A stretch of 64,000 bases of DNA, from positions 20,369,073 to 20,433,072 of the forward strand of contig JAOANR010000015.1 of assembly GCA_030278955.1 (NCBI GenBank), given 5' to 3'. Shown here piece after piece: positions 41,535 through 54,928 of this stretch. The translations under genes and the position numbers were made by a program. Below the pieces are notes generated by a model that saw only the letters and a program-made list of their open reading frames with translations, searched no databases and had not been told where the DNA came from. Numbering within the stretch: the stretch's first letter is position 1; each line of letters opens with the position of its first letter. Origin of the DNA: Hygrophila difformis. Taxonomy: Eukaryota; Streptophyta; Magnoliopsida; Lamiales; Acanthaceae.

Positions 41535-42785
41535 ATCCTCCCCCATTTTGTCATGGTCCTTGACTTATTTAACGTTAAAATAACATCCATACATAAGAAG
41601 TAGATGCACAAATGGAAATGTCTTGAAGATTGAATTTCCACATTAGTATATTATACAATCCAAGCATTGGAGAATCGAGGTGTCTAAACGATTGAACCTC
41701 TCAAACCTTATTGAATACATGAAAGACAATATACACAACTATTCCAAAATATAATTTTTCTACACTTGACATGTTTACTAGCCATGTGTCCTAATCCTTT
41801 TACAAATATTACAGAAGCTAAGTTCATAGCTATTCCTTGAAGCGACCAAACTTCATGTTTGCATAGGTGATTCCATAAATCTCACTCCTGCATGCAATTT
41901 TTCAAAGAATCATTAAGAGATTAATCTCAACCTTACTTTCTTGTAGATCTGAACACTTACCTTGGGATGGTAGACAAATAGCGTTCCAATTCACTTCATG
42001 GGAGCTTTCCACATTGAATTCTGCTCTTAGTGTTGTACTGAGAGGGTATTGGGTGTCTCACGGGAAGTGGATTTAATGGACTTTAACTCCATCCCGATTG
42101 ATGACTTGTGCACTAAATCTTTAGTCAATCCTTTAGTCAAGTTATCTGCCAAGTTTTGTTGTGATCGAACAAACACAACAGTGATAACCCCATTAACAAT
42201 AAGTTCTCGGATCATATTATGTCGTACAACCAAATGTCTAGATTTCCCATTATAACATTCACTATAAGCTTTAGACATAGTGATCTTGCTGTCACAATGA
42301 ACCGAGAGAGATAGGGGGCATTGGTTTTGGCCAGAGTGGAATTTCATAATTTAATCTCGTAGCCAATCTGCTTTATCAGCCGCGGCCAAAGCTAATTCCG
42401 ACTCCATTGTTGAGCTGGTTATACAGGTTTGTTTCTTAAATGCCCAACACACGACACCTCCTCCAAGTAAAAATATCCAGCCCGATGTAGAAGATGAATC
42501 TTCTAAATTGCTAATCCAACTAGCATATGAATATCCTTCTAAAGTACACGGATATCCAAAATATGTTAGTCCATAATTTGCAGTCGCTTTTAGATATTTA
42601 AATACTCAGAGTGCATGCCAATGATGAGTCCTTGGTTTGCTAGTGAACCTACTCAACCTTCCGACTGCAAATGCATTATCTGGCCTTGTGCTTGTCATGG
42701 CTTACATCAAGCATCCTATGGCCTTTGCATACTCAAGTTGCGAGATTGGTTCTCCCGTATTAGGCAGAACCTTAACACTTGGATC

Positions 42786-43698
42786 TAGGGTTGAAAGCGG
42801 GACGGATAATTTCCGCCTGATCCGATGCCGTATTCGATTATATTCGAATCCGAATTTGAATTTTTATATCCGGCGGATATTTAGCAGATACGAGACCGGA
42901 TATGGGATTGCAAATATCCGCCCGTATCCAAAAAATCTGAATATCATGCGGATATTATCCGTATTTTCTATCCGAATATCCGAAAATTTATATATATATT
43001 TATATGTATATTATAATATACTACCTCCGTTTCTTTTTAAGTGTAGCGTTTCTCCTCTGCACGCATGCCAATATACATTCTAAACTATTAATAACTCAAT
43101 TAGGTACAAGTAAAAATTATAAAAATTTGATATTTAAAAACTACAAGATAATACGAATTCCAACAAGATCTCACTTGGCTATATTTTTTTGTATAACTAT
43201 AACAAAAATAGAAGTCAAAGTGCTACAACAAACAGTAAAAAATAGTCAAAACGTTATCTTTATTTTGAAACGGAGGGAGTATTAACTATAAAATAAATAA
43301 GTAATACTATATGTATAAATATAATGAAAAGCTTGAAAGCCATATGTAATTAATTATATCAAATCATATTAATCAACTCGACTACATCTTTAGGTTCTTT
43401 GCATCTAAACTAGTACGTAACATTTTGTAGTGATGCTATTTAGATGTCTAGAACGAAATAACTAATGATCTTGGAGTATATTCCGATTTCTCTTAAAACA
43501 TTATAGAAAAATTAATTTTAAAAATTATAAGATTATCAGAGTTAAAATCCGAATCCGTCTCGTATCCGTTTCCCGATATATTCGAATTCGTATTTGTATC
43601 CGGCCTATTCATATTCGATTCCGTATTCGACAAAAAAAATATGGGATAGGATACGGGACGAGTACTATACGCCCGTATCCGTCCCGTTTTCACCCCTA
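42786..43698. mobile_element. hAT-type MITE nested in copia
   Basis: A 913-bp element with ends TAGGGTTGAAAGCGGGACGG and CCGTCCCGTTTTCACCCCTA and a perfect 8-bp duplication CTTGGATC (42778-42785 and 43699-43706). It holds ATCCG/CGGAT-rich subterminal arrays and itself contains a Stowaway element. Confidence 0.94.
43021..43279. mobile_element. Stowaway MITE nested in the hAT MITE
   Basis: A 259-bp element with ends CTACCTCCGTTTCTTTTTAA and TTTTGAAACGGAGGGAG, flanked by TA at 43019-43020 and 43280-43281. It is the youngest layer in this nest. Confidence 0.9.
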
Positions 43699-44369
43699 CT
43701 TGGATCAAAGGGAGTACTCACTATTGATTATTTTCCATATTAAACTTCTTGAGAATATTCTCAATATAATGAGATTGTGCAAGAATAATATTTTCAGATT
43801 CTTTCTTTATTTTAATTTCAAGAATCACATCTGCCTCCCCCAAATCTTTCATAGAAAATTTGGATGATAAAAACTTTTTGGTTTCTTCTATTTTGTATAG
43901 ATCCGAACCAAAAATCATTAGGTCACGAACATAAAGACAAATAATAACACATTTGCCTTTTTCATCAAACCTACAATAAACACATTTGTCTGCTTGATTT
44001 AATTTAAATCCATTTGACAAAATAATTTCATCAAATTTTTTATGCTAGTGTTTAGGTGCTTGTTTCAAACCATATAATGATTCGATGAGCTTACAAACCA
44101 TATGCTCATTTCCCAAAGCAACAAAACTCTCCGGTTGCTTCATACACACCTCTTCTCCTAAATCTCAATTTAGAAACGCTGTCTTGACATCCATTTGATG
44201 TATGCTTAATTTGTGAATTGATGCTAAGGCAATTAGCAACCTAATAGTGGTCATCCGTGCCACAGGTGCATATGTATCAAAATAATCGATACCTGCATTC
44301 ATCAAGCTTTGAACTTGTCGATTGTTCCATCTATTTTCATTTTCTTCTTGAAAATCCATCTACATCCTA

Positions 44370-44959
44370 AGGGTGCGTTGGGTACAGAGAATGTAATTCA
44401 GAGAATTGATGATAGAGAATTGAATTGCAGAGAAAGGAAATTGGGTCCGAGAAAGAGAATTGATTATCTTGTTTGGTAAAACAGAGAATTTAAAGGAAAA
44501 ATAGAATAGAGAAGCAATTCTCTTGTTTCGTTGATTAGACAATTCAAGGCAATATAGAAATTGAACATGTAATAGAATTTCTTGTTTTTCTGTGATTAAA
44601 AAAATATTATAATCCTTTTTTGTTATAAAATAGAAATATAAATATAAATAAAATATTTTTCTCAATTATAATTTTTATAATAATAATTAAAAACATACGA
44701 ACAAATTTAAAAAGAAAAATAAAGAAGTATGGAAAGCGGCAAGTTGTAAACGACATATGGTGTGAGGAAGAGAGAATCAATTTCTACATTTTAACCCCAA
44801 TACACAAATTCTCCCAAATTCTCTCTATTTGAGAGATAATTAAAACTAGGGAAAGAGAATTGGTGTAATTCTCAATTAATGATTCTCTTTGGTTACCAAA
44901 CAAGGGAATTGGGCTCAATTCCCTTTCCCTAAGCCCAATTCCTTGTACCAAACATCCCC
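44370..44959. mobile_element. Tourist/Harbinger-like MITE nested in copia
   Basis: A 590-bp element with ends GGGTGCGTTGGGTAC and GTACCAAACATCCCC and a 3-bp duplication TAA (44367-44369 and 44960-44962), as for PIF/Harbinger MITEs. Removing it rejoins the reverse transcriptase text GCKPL-CRWIF, which confirms both borders. Its interior is full of GAGAATT words. Confidence 0.85.
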
Positions 44960-47615
44960 TAAGGGTTTGCAACCCGGTGGTAGATCTGATAATAACCAAG
45001 TATTATTTTCCATGAGTGAACTCATCTTATCATCAAATGCTTCTTTCCAAAAGGGAGCATCAGAGATTTCATCGCCTCATTATATGTTCTTGGATCATCA
45101 TCCATGTGATAAAAAATAGAAATTTGACTTTGAATTTTCTCTCTTGTCCCTTCAACTAGATAGAGTTGGAAGTCGGGAACAAACGACTTTGGTTTCTAAT
45201 TCTTTTGCTTCTGCGAGTTGATCTTGAGGATCAACTTGAGGAGCAACATTATCTTGATGAACTGCCAGTTCACCTTCTTCCATGTCTTCATCCATAGAAG
45301 GTAAAAGTTCACTTTCCAAATTGTCATCAGTTGAAGTCCTAACAATATTGGAAGGTCTTGTTATTGACATGAAACAACTTTCATCAAAGACTGCATCACA
45401 TGACTCGATAACAGTATGAATTGCAACAAAGTCATTAGGTTCTATGACATAGAACGTATATGCTTTAGAATGTTCAGTGTATCCAATGAAGATACAATCA
45501 ATTCCTTTCCCTCATAAAACTTTCGTTTTAGGCTCGGGAATTCTAACGGCCGCTCCACATCCCCACATACGTAGGTACGAAAAGTTTGGTCGTTTTTTGA
45601 ACCATAATTCATATGGAGTCAACTTTTTTTATTTGTTGGGAACATGGTTTAGGATGTAGCAGGCAGTAAACATTGCTTCTCCCCAAAAACCTTCACTCAA
45701 ACCCGATGTGAGCATCATGGAATTTACCATTTCTTTGAGTGTATGATTTTTTCACTCAACTATACCATTTTTTTAAGGGGTATATGGAGTAGTGGTTTCA
45801 TGAATTATCCCAACAGATTGAAAGAATAGAGGATCATAATATTCACCTCCCCTGTATCTGCGCAATTTATTAATTGCCATTCCAAGTTGAAGTTCAACTT
45901 CATTTTTATAAATTTTAAATTTATTCATGACTTCATTCTTAGCATGTAACAAGTATACATAACAGTACCTTGTTGCATCATCAATAGAAGTAGCTAAGTA
46001 CTTTTTATTTCCTAGTGAAGGTGTGGAATGAAGATCACATAAATCACTATGAATCAATTCAAGCACCATTGATTCCCCTGTAACACCTTTAAAAGGTTGG
46101 AGTGTAATTTTTGTTAAAGCACACGTTTGACATTTAAGAGATTGCATGTCAAAAGCTGGAACTAATTCCATTTTAGACATATCACACATACATTTATAAT
46201 TAACGTGTCCCAAACGTGCATGCCACAATGTCGTATTATCTTGTTTGGATTTAGAAACCATACAAACAGTATTTAAACTAGTAGGAATGTTAATTATATT
46301 TAACATAAACATACCATTACAAAGGTACCCAAATTACAAACACACCATGTTTAGACAATACAAACTTGTCCGACTCAAATCCAAAGATTTTAAAAAAAAA
46401 CCAGAGACTAGGTTATTTCTTAACTTAGGTACATATAGAACATGAATTTAAGTAATTTTTTTTCTAGAGCTAAACTCCAGCACCACGTTTCCACGTCCTT
46501 TAATTGTAGCATAACGATCATTGCCCATGTACAAGATTGAACTATCATCCACTGGATGAAATTCTTTAAACCAACAGCGATCTTTACATACGTGAGATGT
46601 GGCTCCAGAGTCAATCCACCATGCAAGAAATTATCCTGCGATTCAACAAGTGCTTTAGAAGTTAAAGATGCTCCAAAATTCATAATACAAGAATTTTTCA
46701 GATTTATACAAGAATTTCCCAGATGCATACCTTGGGAAGGGTTGGTAGTACAGTTTCCAGCACCACTTGTGCTAGCACTATTCTTGTTTTTTTCTTAGGA
46801 CGACAACCTTTCTTGAAGTGTCCAGATTTTCCAACATCCTATTTTGGGCTTCTTGTTATATTATTATATTTTTTTTTCCAAACTTACATTTCTTGCCCTT
46901 ATGGAATTTAATTGGTTCTCCTTTCTTTGATTCTTCAACCATGTTAATGGAAGAATTTCCAAAAACCTTTTCCTTTCCATTTTCTTGAGCCCTCAAGGAT
47001 TCTTCAATCCGAATATGGCTGCCGAGTTCAACCAAGTTCATTTCCTCTTTCTTGTGCTTGAGGGTATGCTTGAAATCCTTCCAAGATGGATGGATTTATC
47101 AATAATGCTGAAAACCGCAATTGGTTCATCCATATACAACCCATGTTGATTAAACTTTCCAAGGATCCAAGCAACTCATTGTATTACTCCATGACCGGTC
47201 GGGTATCAACCATTCTGTAGTTGCTAAAGTCAGACACCATAAATTTTCTGGCAGTTCAGCCATATATTTGGCTTGCAACTCATCCTATAATTCCTTGGCA
47301 GTACCGATATTTTGATAGATATCAAAAAGATTATCCGCCATGGCATTCAGGATATGCCCACGACATATGCAGTTGTCATTAATCCATTTCACCCGAACCT
47401 TTGCAGTCTCAATGGTTTCATTGTCTGAATCATCAGGCTCATTAGTCATTGGTGTGCTTAGAACGTACACCACTTTCAAAGAGGTCAAAAGAAAATGCAT
47501 TTTCTTTTGCTAGTGTCGAAAATCAACCCTATCAAATTTGGACACCTTAAAATTTTGAGGTCATATCACCCATCGTTTCCATCACGTTTGTGTTCAGTGA
47601 AATATTGTATAACAA

Positions 47616-48306
47616 TGTTAGAAAAAATGTGTAGCAATGTTTAAAAATATATAACAATAAAATTAAACATTGTAGACACGACGGGGTAAGAACAAAACGT
47701 AGGAATTTTCACGATCTTTGATTTACTTTGAGGCGCTTGAAAGCTTTCGTTGTACTATATTTCAACACCACGTTACGCCTTGGGTTTCATGAAATTTGTA
47801 TATGGATACAACAAAATAAACACTCACGTTGTAGGCGTTCCAACGAGAGCAAGTAGAAAAACCAGAGATAATGTATGTAGGATGATGAAAAACTCTTTGA
47901 GCAGAGATTGTGTTTTCTGGAAATAATCATCAATGTCGATGATCTGTTTTCCAAAATGAAGACAACCCTTTGTTGTTTATAGGAAAGTACTTGTTGAGTT
48001 AAAGGTTGTGTCCATTTAGACACCAACCATATCAATTCAAATTGGCAATTTGAATTCAGATTTTGAAATCAAGTGGATGGCTATACATTAACCACCACAC
48101 TGCTTCATTTTAAACTAATAAAATAGAATTTCAAAATCTGTAAATTAATTCAAAACTTGAATTAAAATTTAGAAAATATCAACATATCATCCAATACCGT
48201 GTTTAGTTTCTTTGAGCGTCCTCCCCACATGATCCCTTCTCAAATTTTCTTAAACATCAATATTCATGTCTTCGAATAAATCTAAGAAAGATCAAAATGT
48301 CCAACA
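47616..48306 (-). repeat. Copia 5' LTR
   Basis: A 691-bp copy, TGTTAGAAAAAATG to GTCCAACA as read on the plus strand. The minus-strand transcript would start in this copy. GTAGG follows it as the target duplication. Confidence 0.93.
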
Positions 48307-50375
48307 GTAGGTTGGAGCAAAAGAGAGGGAAGAAACAAACACGGTTGATGACGGCGAGGGATTGTAGGTAGACGGGTGATTGGAGGTTTGGTGAGGCCGG
48401 CACGGTCGCCAAGCAACAGCAATGTCGCTTCCTTCCACTCGAATCTGTCCACCCTTCACAGATCAAAGAAGGGCACGCGACGGAGCACATGAAATTAGGG
48501 TCGGGACACCGACAGAGCAAGATTGCACAAGAAAGAATCAAGTAACATAATTTCAGTTTGCATTTAATGGAAAGGGGGAAATCGTGATGCATATCCTAGC
48601 GAGGCCGCGAAACACGAGTGCCAATTCTTGGGTTCCGTCCAACTGGAGCCGCCAAATGGGGGGTGGCAAAAAGAGGCGGACAGAGGTAGGTGCCGAAAGG
48701 GAAACCGTCTACCCAGCAGCGAGCTCCGCGCAAAAGAGGGCTGCTGTTTGTCAATGGCAGAGGTGCCAATTGAGGAGGCGGTGGTGGCTATGTCTTTCGG
48801 TCAACGGTACGTGTTGGCGATGGCTTGGGTGGTCGGCGGCCTTCGTAGAGAAGGATCCAAGCTTAATACAGAGACGGTGGTCACATAAATTCCTAATTTA
48901 CCCTTACTATAAACATTAACCTACCCTTACAATAAATACTAACTATTCCCATATAAAATACCATCCCCAAAAGAAATTGGACGCTATTAGTGAGACGGAG
49001 GGAGTAACAAATAGAAAAGAAAATAAAGGGAAAAAAAGTAACAAAAAAGAGTCCAAAAAGCAGAAAGGAAAAAAAAAAAGGCTAAGACTTAGGTTCTGGG
49101 GAACCACACGCCGGAAAAATTTGCCGCTAACGCCCTGTTCGTGGAGTCTGAGGAGAAGGGCCAAGTAGTGTAGAATTCTTCTAGAGATGCATCACGTTTT
49201 TGCTAGACAATCCGCGACCATGTTACCCCCGCGAAGTACATGATGAACCTAACAGAGATTAAAGGCGTCTCTCCGGTCTTTAATCTGATGCAAGAGCGGA
49301 GCTAGGGGGTGGGAGGCAGACCACTGGTCAATGAGTCCAATAACTTATTATTAGAATGGATTAGTATATAAAAATATAAAATGGAGTTAAAATTAAAAGA
49401 TGAAAAAACTAAAAAATGTCATTATAAATTATGTAACGACTACAAATATATCTAGCAAAACTATAAATTTAAAAATATAAAATCAAATATATTACGGAAT
49501 TCTTATCAGAATTTAACAAATTTTACTGTAAATTTATAAATTACGTAATGTAAAACCAAATTGATTATGGGCTAAATCAATCAAACAACAAGATTAAGAA
49601 AATGACTTAATTGCTAAAGTTGCTAAACCACTTTGTCACATTTTAATTTGCAAACCATTTTGTCACATTTTTTTCCTCAATAATGTGGTCAGAAAATTGG
49701 CATGACCCACAGTTTATATAATAAAATATTATTAATTTTTTTAAAAAAAATTATAAATTTTACTTTCCGCACACTGCACAGGCGGGTGTGCTAGTACTTA
49801 AAACTACATGATCATGATCATAAGATTCTAATAAGACCTAAACTGAATATTTTTTTTCAATATATATGCTTAAGAGTGCGAAAAAATCAATGGGTCTGTT
49901 TGGGAATTAGTTGTTAGCTGTTAACTGATTCTGTGAGTAATAATTAGTTAAATTAGCTATTTGACAATTTCAAGACTAAATTTTTGCCTAAAATAAGTTA
50001 AAATCCAAAATGCTGCTATTTACAATGGTTTCAAAAATAGCTGTTTTAAGTTATTTTTGTCTTTTTAAATAAGCTAATTTTTTTAAATTGTCTCACAAAA
50101 AGCTAATTCTAATTTAGCTGTTTTGCCAAACATGACCAATCATTTTACTGGACGGAGGGAGTAATTTACACTCTAATAAGTAAGAACCCCAAGTTTGCAG
50201 CAATTTACCTTAATTTTACCATATTGAGTATGTTTGGATGTTAGCATATTGGGTAGTATATAGCGGAAGAGCATATTCTCTCACAATTCTCTCTCTGCTA
50301 TCTACTAGCGAATCCGCTGACTCCCAAACATCCCATTTATCCCGCACGCCAATTCACAAATTAAGGTGAAAAAAT
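48307..50375. other. Flank of copia with MITE remnants
   Basis: 48307-48600 may be the leader of the transcript proposed at 39854-40849. ATTAGTGAGACGGAGGGAGTA at about 48988-49008 is a lone Stowaway right end, and ACTGGACGGAGGGAGTA near 50147 is another. About 49892-50138 has inverted ends GGGTCTGTTTGGGA and TGCCAAACATGACC, and about 50227-50330 has TGTTTGGATGTTAGC facing GCTGACTCCCAAACA; both look like small MITEs with unclear duplications. No gene was recognised. Confidence 0.5.
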
Positions 50376-50850
50376 GGGAAAATGACCCAAATAGTCCATT
50401 ATTTGGTCCAATTTTTCCAATCGGTCATTTATTTCTTGAAGTAACAATAATCATCCACTAAAATTCCTAATCCGCGCCAAATCAGTCCAAACCTCCCTTA
50501 ATCCCTTTGGGTGCTGACGTGACACCGAGATTAAGAAACCCAACCTTACCTATGTCCCCGTGGCTCTCGACGTGGATGGGTTAAAAAGGGAAAACTCCAA
50601 AATTCACCATAACCCATTGCGAATTACTCCTCTCCCACCTCCATTTGACCCACGAACGGCGGCATCTCCCCACTACACCGAATTAAACCTTCACCGAGCT
50701 CCCTCTTGAAAATGCGAAATGCGGTCTTCACCATACCCTCTGTTTTAGACAGCAGTGGTTCACTAATTCATCAGTTTCAGCTCGAGCGGATATTGCGTCG
50801 GGGAGGCATTTGAGGCTAGGGTTCGCGGTATAGAGGTCGCCGAAGGAGAA

Positions 50851-53800
50851 ATGGGAAACACAACAGCAAAGTTGAGGCCGGAGAGCGAACACCACCACCC
50901 ACCGCCCGATTATGGTAAGTTTGAACTCTCTTTTGTTGTTATTTGGTAGTGTCCGTATGTAGGGTCACTATATAGGCGAAAAGGGGGGATTTTTGTGTGG
51001 TCCTAGTGCGTTTAATTTTTGAGGTTTTGGTAGTTTAGTGCATTTATGTCGCTTGTGAGTGTGACATTGTACGCAAGTGGGAAATAAAGTAAAGGCTAGT
51101 GGATGTGAAGTACATATATTGATTCTTCTTGTTCCTGGTCTCGAAAAAAATGAAGCCACTGTTTTGTGCAAAAAATGAAGTGTTTAAAGTAAACTAAGTC
51201 ATTTAGTGCACTACAAAACCATTTTTAATTGTAAATATTCTTTGTTTGGTCTGAATTTGTGCTGTGTAGAGCCTGATGCGGATAGGGTAACCCTAAGCAT
51301 TCACTGTGGAGGTGGAATTGAAAATGGAGTATGGATATCAGGTCGAGATACGACAATTACATACAAGTATGACAATGTGTATGTGAAGGACTTGAAATTG
51401 CACAATCTTAGAAAGTTTGCTGAATACTTGCACACTGGGAAGGAGTTTAGCATATACATGGCGGTTGGGAGTGAGATTGTGTTAGTAAGGGATGGTAAAA
51501 TTATAAAGGCAGCTTGTGATGCATTGAGTCCTATTAGAGAATTGCACATGTATGTTGTTGATAGAATTGCAGCCGAGGATAGTGTGGATTGGGAGGATAA
51601 GACTGATGACGATGATTTGGGGAGCTTAAGTGGATTTGAGGATTCGGATGAACCATACGAATACGACATGCGGGATGAAGAGGAAGAATCTGATGATGAA
51701 GAATACGAATTGGAAAATATGTTTGACAGAGCAATATCAACTGGAATAAAGCAGGTAGCAGCAACCATTGACAAAGGAAAAAGAAAGATGGCTAAAAGTG
51801 AAGTGAGTAGGGATAGTGAAGCTGGAGATTCAGATGTAAATGATGATGATGATGATGTCATTGTTAGTGGTGATGATCTACACAGTCCAAAGGGATCAGA
51901 TGAGGAAGATGAGAACAAAGAAGAGTTTCCACTGTTTGACAAAAATGATATCTTTGATCCCAGATTCAAGATTGGCATGATATTTGGCACAAAGAAAGAA
52001 CTGAAGTTGGCATTTCAATCACTAGCCATAAACGAGAAAAGAAGCATCAAGTTCAAAAGGAATGACAAACAAAGACTAGTGGCTGTTTGTGCTGATGAAT
52101 CATGTTCATGGATTTTGAGGGCGCTGGCAGCATCTAAGGAATCAGGGTTCATGATTAGGGAATTGAAGGACAAGCATTCTTGCAAGGCTCAAATTGAGGT
52201 GGAGAATGTTAGCTCGACATGGCTTGCCAACAAGTTTAAAGATACGTTTGCGGCTGACCCGAAAAGAAATGTGAAGGCTTTTAGGTTGGAGATAGTGAAA
52301 AAATTGAATGTTCAAGTTACAGAAATGCAAGCTTACAGGGCAAGGAGAAAGGCTCTACAATTAATTAAAGGTCCAGGGCCTGAGCAATATGAATTACTGT
52401 GGAGTTTTGCTGCAGAGGTGATGAGAAGTAACCCGGGGTCTAATGTTCTCATTGAAACTGATGGAGGAGATGGTAGAAACAGGTTTGACAGACTATATGT
52501 ATGTCTCCAAGCATTGAAAGAGGGCTTCATAAGAGGTTGTAGGCCAGTGATTTGTCTTGATGGTGCTTGGTTGAAGGGGGAATTTGGTGGTGTTCTACTT
52601 GTGGCTTGTGGTATAGATGGCAATAATGCTTACCTCCCCATTGCATATGCTGTGGTAGATAAAGAAACAACGGAGACATGAGCATGGTTTATGGCACACT
52701 TGAAGGGAGATTTACAGATTGAAGATGCTGCCAAGGTCACATTGATGAGTGATAAACAAAAAGGTGATACACAACCTGTTACAGCCATATATGCCTGATT
52801 CATTTACTTTTTTTTTTTTTTTTTGCAATCTAACATGCACAAGTTTTCTCTTTATATGCAAAGGTTTGATCCAAGCTGAGCAGGATATATTTCCCGGGGC
52901 TGAGTACAGATTTTGTGCGCGTCACTTAATGGTTAATTTCCAAAAAGCGGGTTTCAAAGGATGGATACATAAAAAACTTTTCTGGAGGGCAGCCAAGTGT
53001 ACAACAATTAACTCGTTTGAAAGGGTAATGAATGAACTCCATAAGCAAGATCCTAAGGCCGAGGAGTGGCTAAGGGGAAAGCCTCCAAGCCAATGGTGCA
53101 GGGCCTTCTTCAGTCCATTCCCTAAGTGTGACATCCTAACCAATAATGCTTGTGAGTCCTTCAACTCCAACATCGTGGAGTATAGGAAGCTGCCATTGCT
53201 GAGCATGTTACAAGAGTTGCATACTTATTTAATGACACGGTTTCAGAAACATAGAGATATGGCCGAGAAATCCAAGAGATGGAAGGAGGTGTTGTGTCCG
53301 AGAATTCAAACGATCTTAGATGGATATGATGGCAAGGTGCTTAACTATGTCCCATTGAAGTCCAATGCCAATAACTATCAGGTATTTCGAGTTTAATTCA
53401 TTGTAAGTGTGTTGTTTTGCTTGATCTATTCCACTCATTTGTTGTGATTATACTACATGTTGTATCATTCCAGGTTAATTCTATATACGATGAATTAGAA
53501 CAGTTTGCTGTGGATTTGGATGGAGGGGTATGTGGTTGTAGGAAATGGCAATTGAGTGGCCTGCCATGCATCCATGCTTATGTGGCAATTAACAAAACAA
53601 AACATCCGGTTGAGAATTATACACACAAGTGCTATGCGGTTGCATCCTACAAGATGGCTTATGCGTTACCTGTATTGCCCATGAATAGCATCCAAGAATG
53701 GCCCAAGACAGACCACATCAAGATTATCCCCCCTGTACCTGTTGAGAAGAAACCTGGCAGGCCTGTCACCGAGAGAAGGAAAGAGACCGGTGAAGAAATC

Positions 53801-54331
53801 AACAAGCGTAAAAAACGGAGGGCTGGTAGGCCTCAAGTGCTACCGTGCGGGACCAAAATTCGCAGACTGCAGGACAGGTATACATGCTCTAAATGTGGGG
53901 GTCAAGGACACAATAAATCTTCTTGCAAGTCGGTTGTGGGTACCATTACTGAAAATCTAGGACAAAATGTAAGCTTACTGTTGTATTCATTATATGCATA
54001 TTCTTCAATTTTTTAACACAATTTCCACAGTGATCCAACAAGCCTATGTGTAATGTTTTAGGAAGGAGATGTTGCACAAGAGCTCATGGATCAAGACAAT
54101 GCGGTGCTTGACGAATATATGGTGGAATCAATCACTCAAGCTGAGTCACAAGTTCCAACAGCCCCCCCATCTGTGAACATGGTGATTCCAGCATCTTTCG
54201 GTAACTCTCAAGATGGATCACAAGCATTGAAAAGGCCTATAGCAGCTATTGTGAAGGGTGGCAAGAAATTCATGAGTGTTAGCAACATTATCAAGCAAGC
54301 TGAGCAGGACCGAGGGAAGAGATCTACATGA
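50851..54331 (+). pseudogene. MULE transposase (mudrA-like), one nonsense codon
   Basis: Exons that join in phase: 50851-50914 (MGNTTAKLRPESEHHHPPPDY), 51270-52763, 52864-53381, 53474-53968, 54062-54331; 946 codons. Order: N-terminal PB1-like segment (RVTLSIHCGGG); an acidic linker (about residues 145-250); a MuDR DNA-binding domain (FDPRFKIGMIFGTKKELKLA, CSWILRALAA, HSCKAQIE); the MULE catalytic core (RPVICLDGAWLKGEFGGVLL, DGNNAYLPIAYAVV, FPGAEYRFCARHLMVNFQKA, LTNNACESFNSNI); a SWIM zinc finger (CGCRKWQLSGLPCIHAYVAI); and a CCHC knuckle (CSKCGGQGHNKSSC). The only lesion seen is TGA at 52679-52681, where the family has Trp (TET-AWFMAHLK), giving a 491-residue truncated product. Splice sites and catalytic-core motifs otherwise look intact. 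Confidence 0.92.
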
Positions 54332-54928
54332 TCCATTCAACAATGGTGCCGTTGCTGTGAACTTTCATTTGAATCATTTTTGTGGCTGTATTTATGGAAC
54401 AACGCAGTCATTTGTTTGTTGCACATTTTGGTCTTGGCAAACTTGAACAACTCATTCTAAGTGTGTGCTGGTGAATCACTTCTGATTCATGTTAGTGGTT
54501 GCTGATGAATCACTTTTGATTCATTTTTGTCAATTTGATGGCCGAATATTGTCCATGTTATGAATGCCATTTTGTATTTGACATTACAAGTGAGCTCATA
54601 TTACTTTCATCACATTTTAATTCTAAGTTGTATTGCTTTCACCACAAATGTTTACACAGGTGAGCTCATATTACTTTAAACACCAATAAACATGGCATTG
54701 CTACCAACAAGCCTAATTGCAAGATCTCTTCCATTACAACTCAATGAAACATTAAAAGAACCTTCACATATTCACACAAAAGGGTAATTCATTCATTCAT
54801 TCAAGTAGGATAACATCCATTACAACAGATCATCCACTACACATTCCCACTTTAGCAGACTACACATTCATTCAACTAGGATGACACCACCGAACTAAAA
54901 CTAGATAAAACCTTCTACTAACCATAAT

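Larger units (their letters stand above)
42027..47500 (-). pseudogene. Copia gag-pol remnants
   Basis: Broken into several frames on the minus strand. Gag part (47285-47500); a frameshifted zinc knuckle near 46800 (KSGHFKKGC); protease DSGAT near 46610; GAG-pre-integrase and integrase (45773-46312: LWHARLGHVN, KYLATSIDDATRYCYVYLL, RYRGGEYYDP); integrase C-terminal link (45152-45370); reverse transcriptase start (44165-44359: YFDTYAPVARMTTIRLL, HQMDVKTAFLN) and palm (43721-44020), where the catalytic YVDD reads YVRD; RNase H (42027-42347: VHCDSKITMSKAYS, RHNMIRELI). Frameshifts, stops, the lost catalytic Asp and nested MITEs show that it cannot encode a working enzyme. Confidence 0.93.
40850..48306 (-). 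mobile_element. Complete, inactive Ty1/copia retrotransposon
   Basis: A 7,457-bp element with 5-bp target duplication GTAGG (40845-40849 and 48307-48311) and LTRs of 685 and 691 bp that begin TG and end CA. It is oriented right to left: minus-strand order is LTR, gag, protease, integrase, reverse transcriptase, RNase H, polypurine tract (ATGGGGGAGGAT next to 41534), LTR. The usual initiator-Met PBS (TGGTATCAGAGC) is not present next to the 5' LTR; TTGTTATACAATATTT stands there. Three MITEs are nested inside. Confidence 0.95.

Noticed and set aside
48584..48919. Plus-strand 111-codon frame after copia
   Set aside because: Low-complexity Arg/Trp-rich text with no domain; overlaps the leader-like region of the opposite strand.
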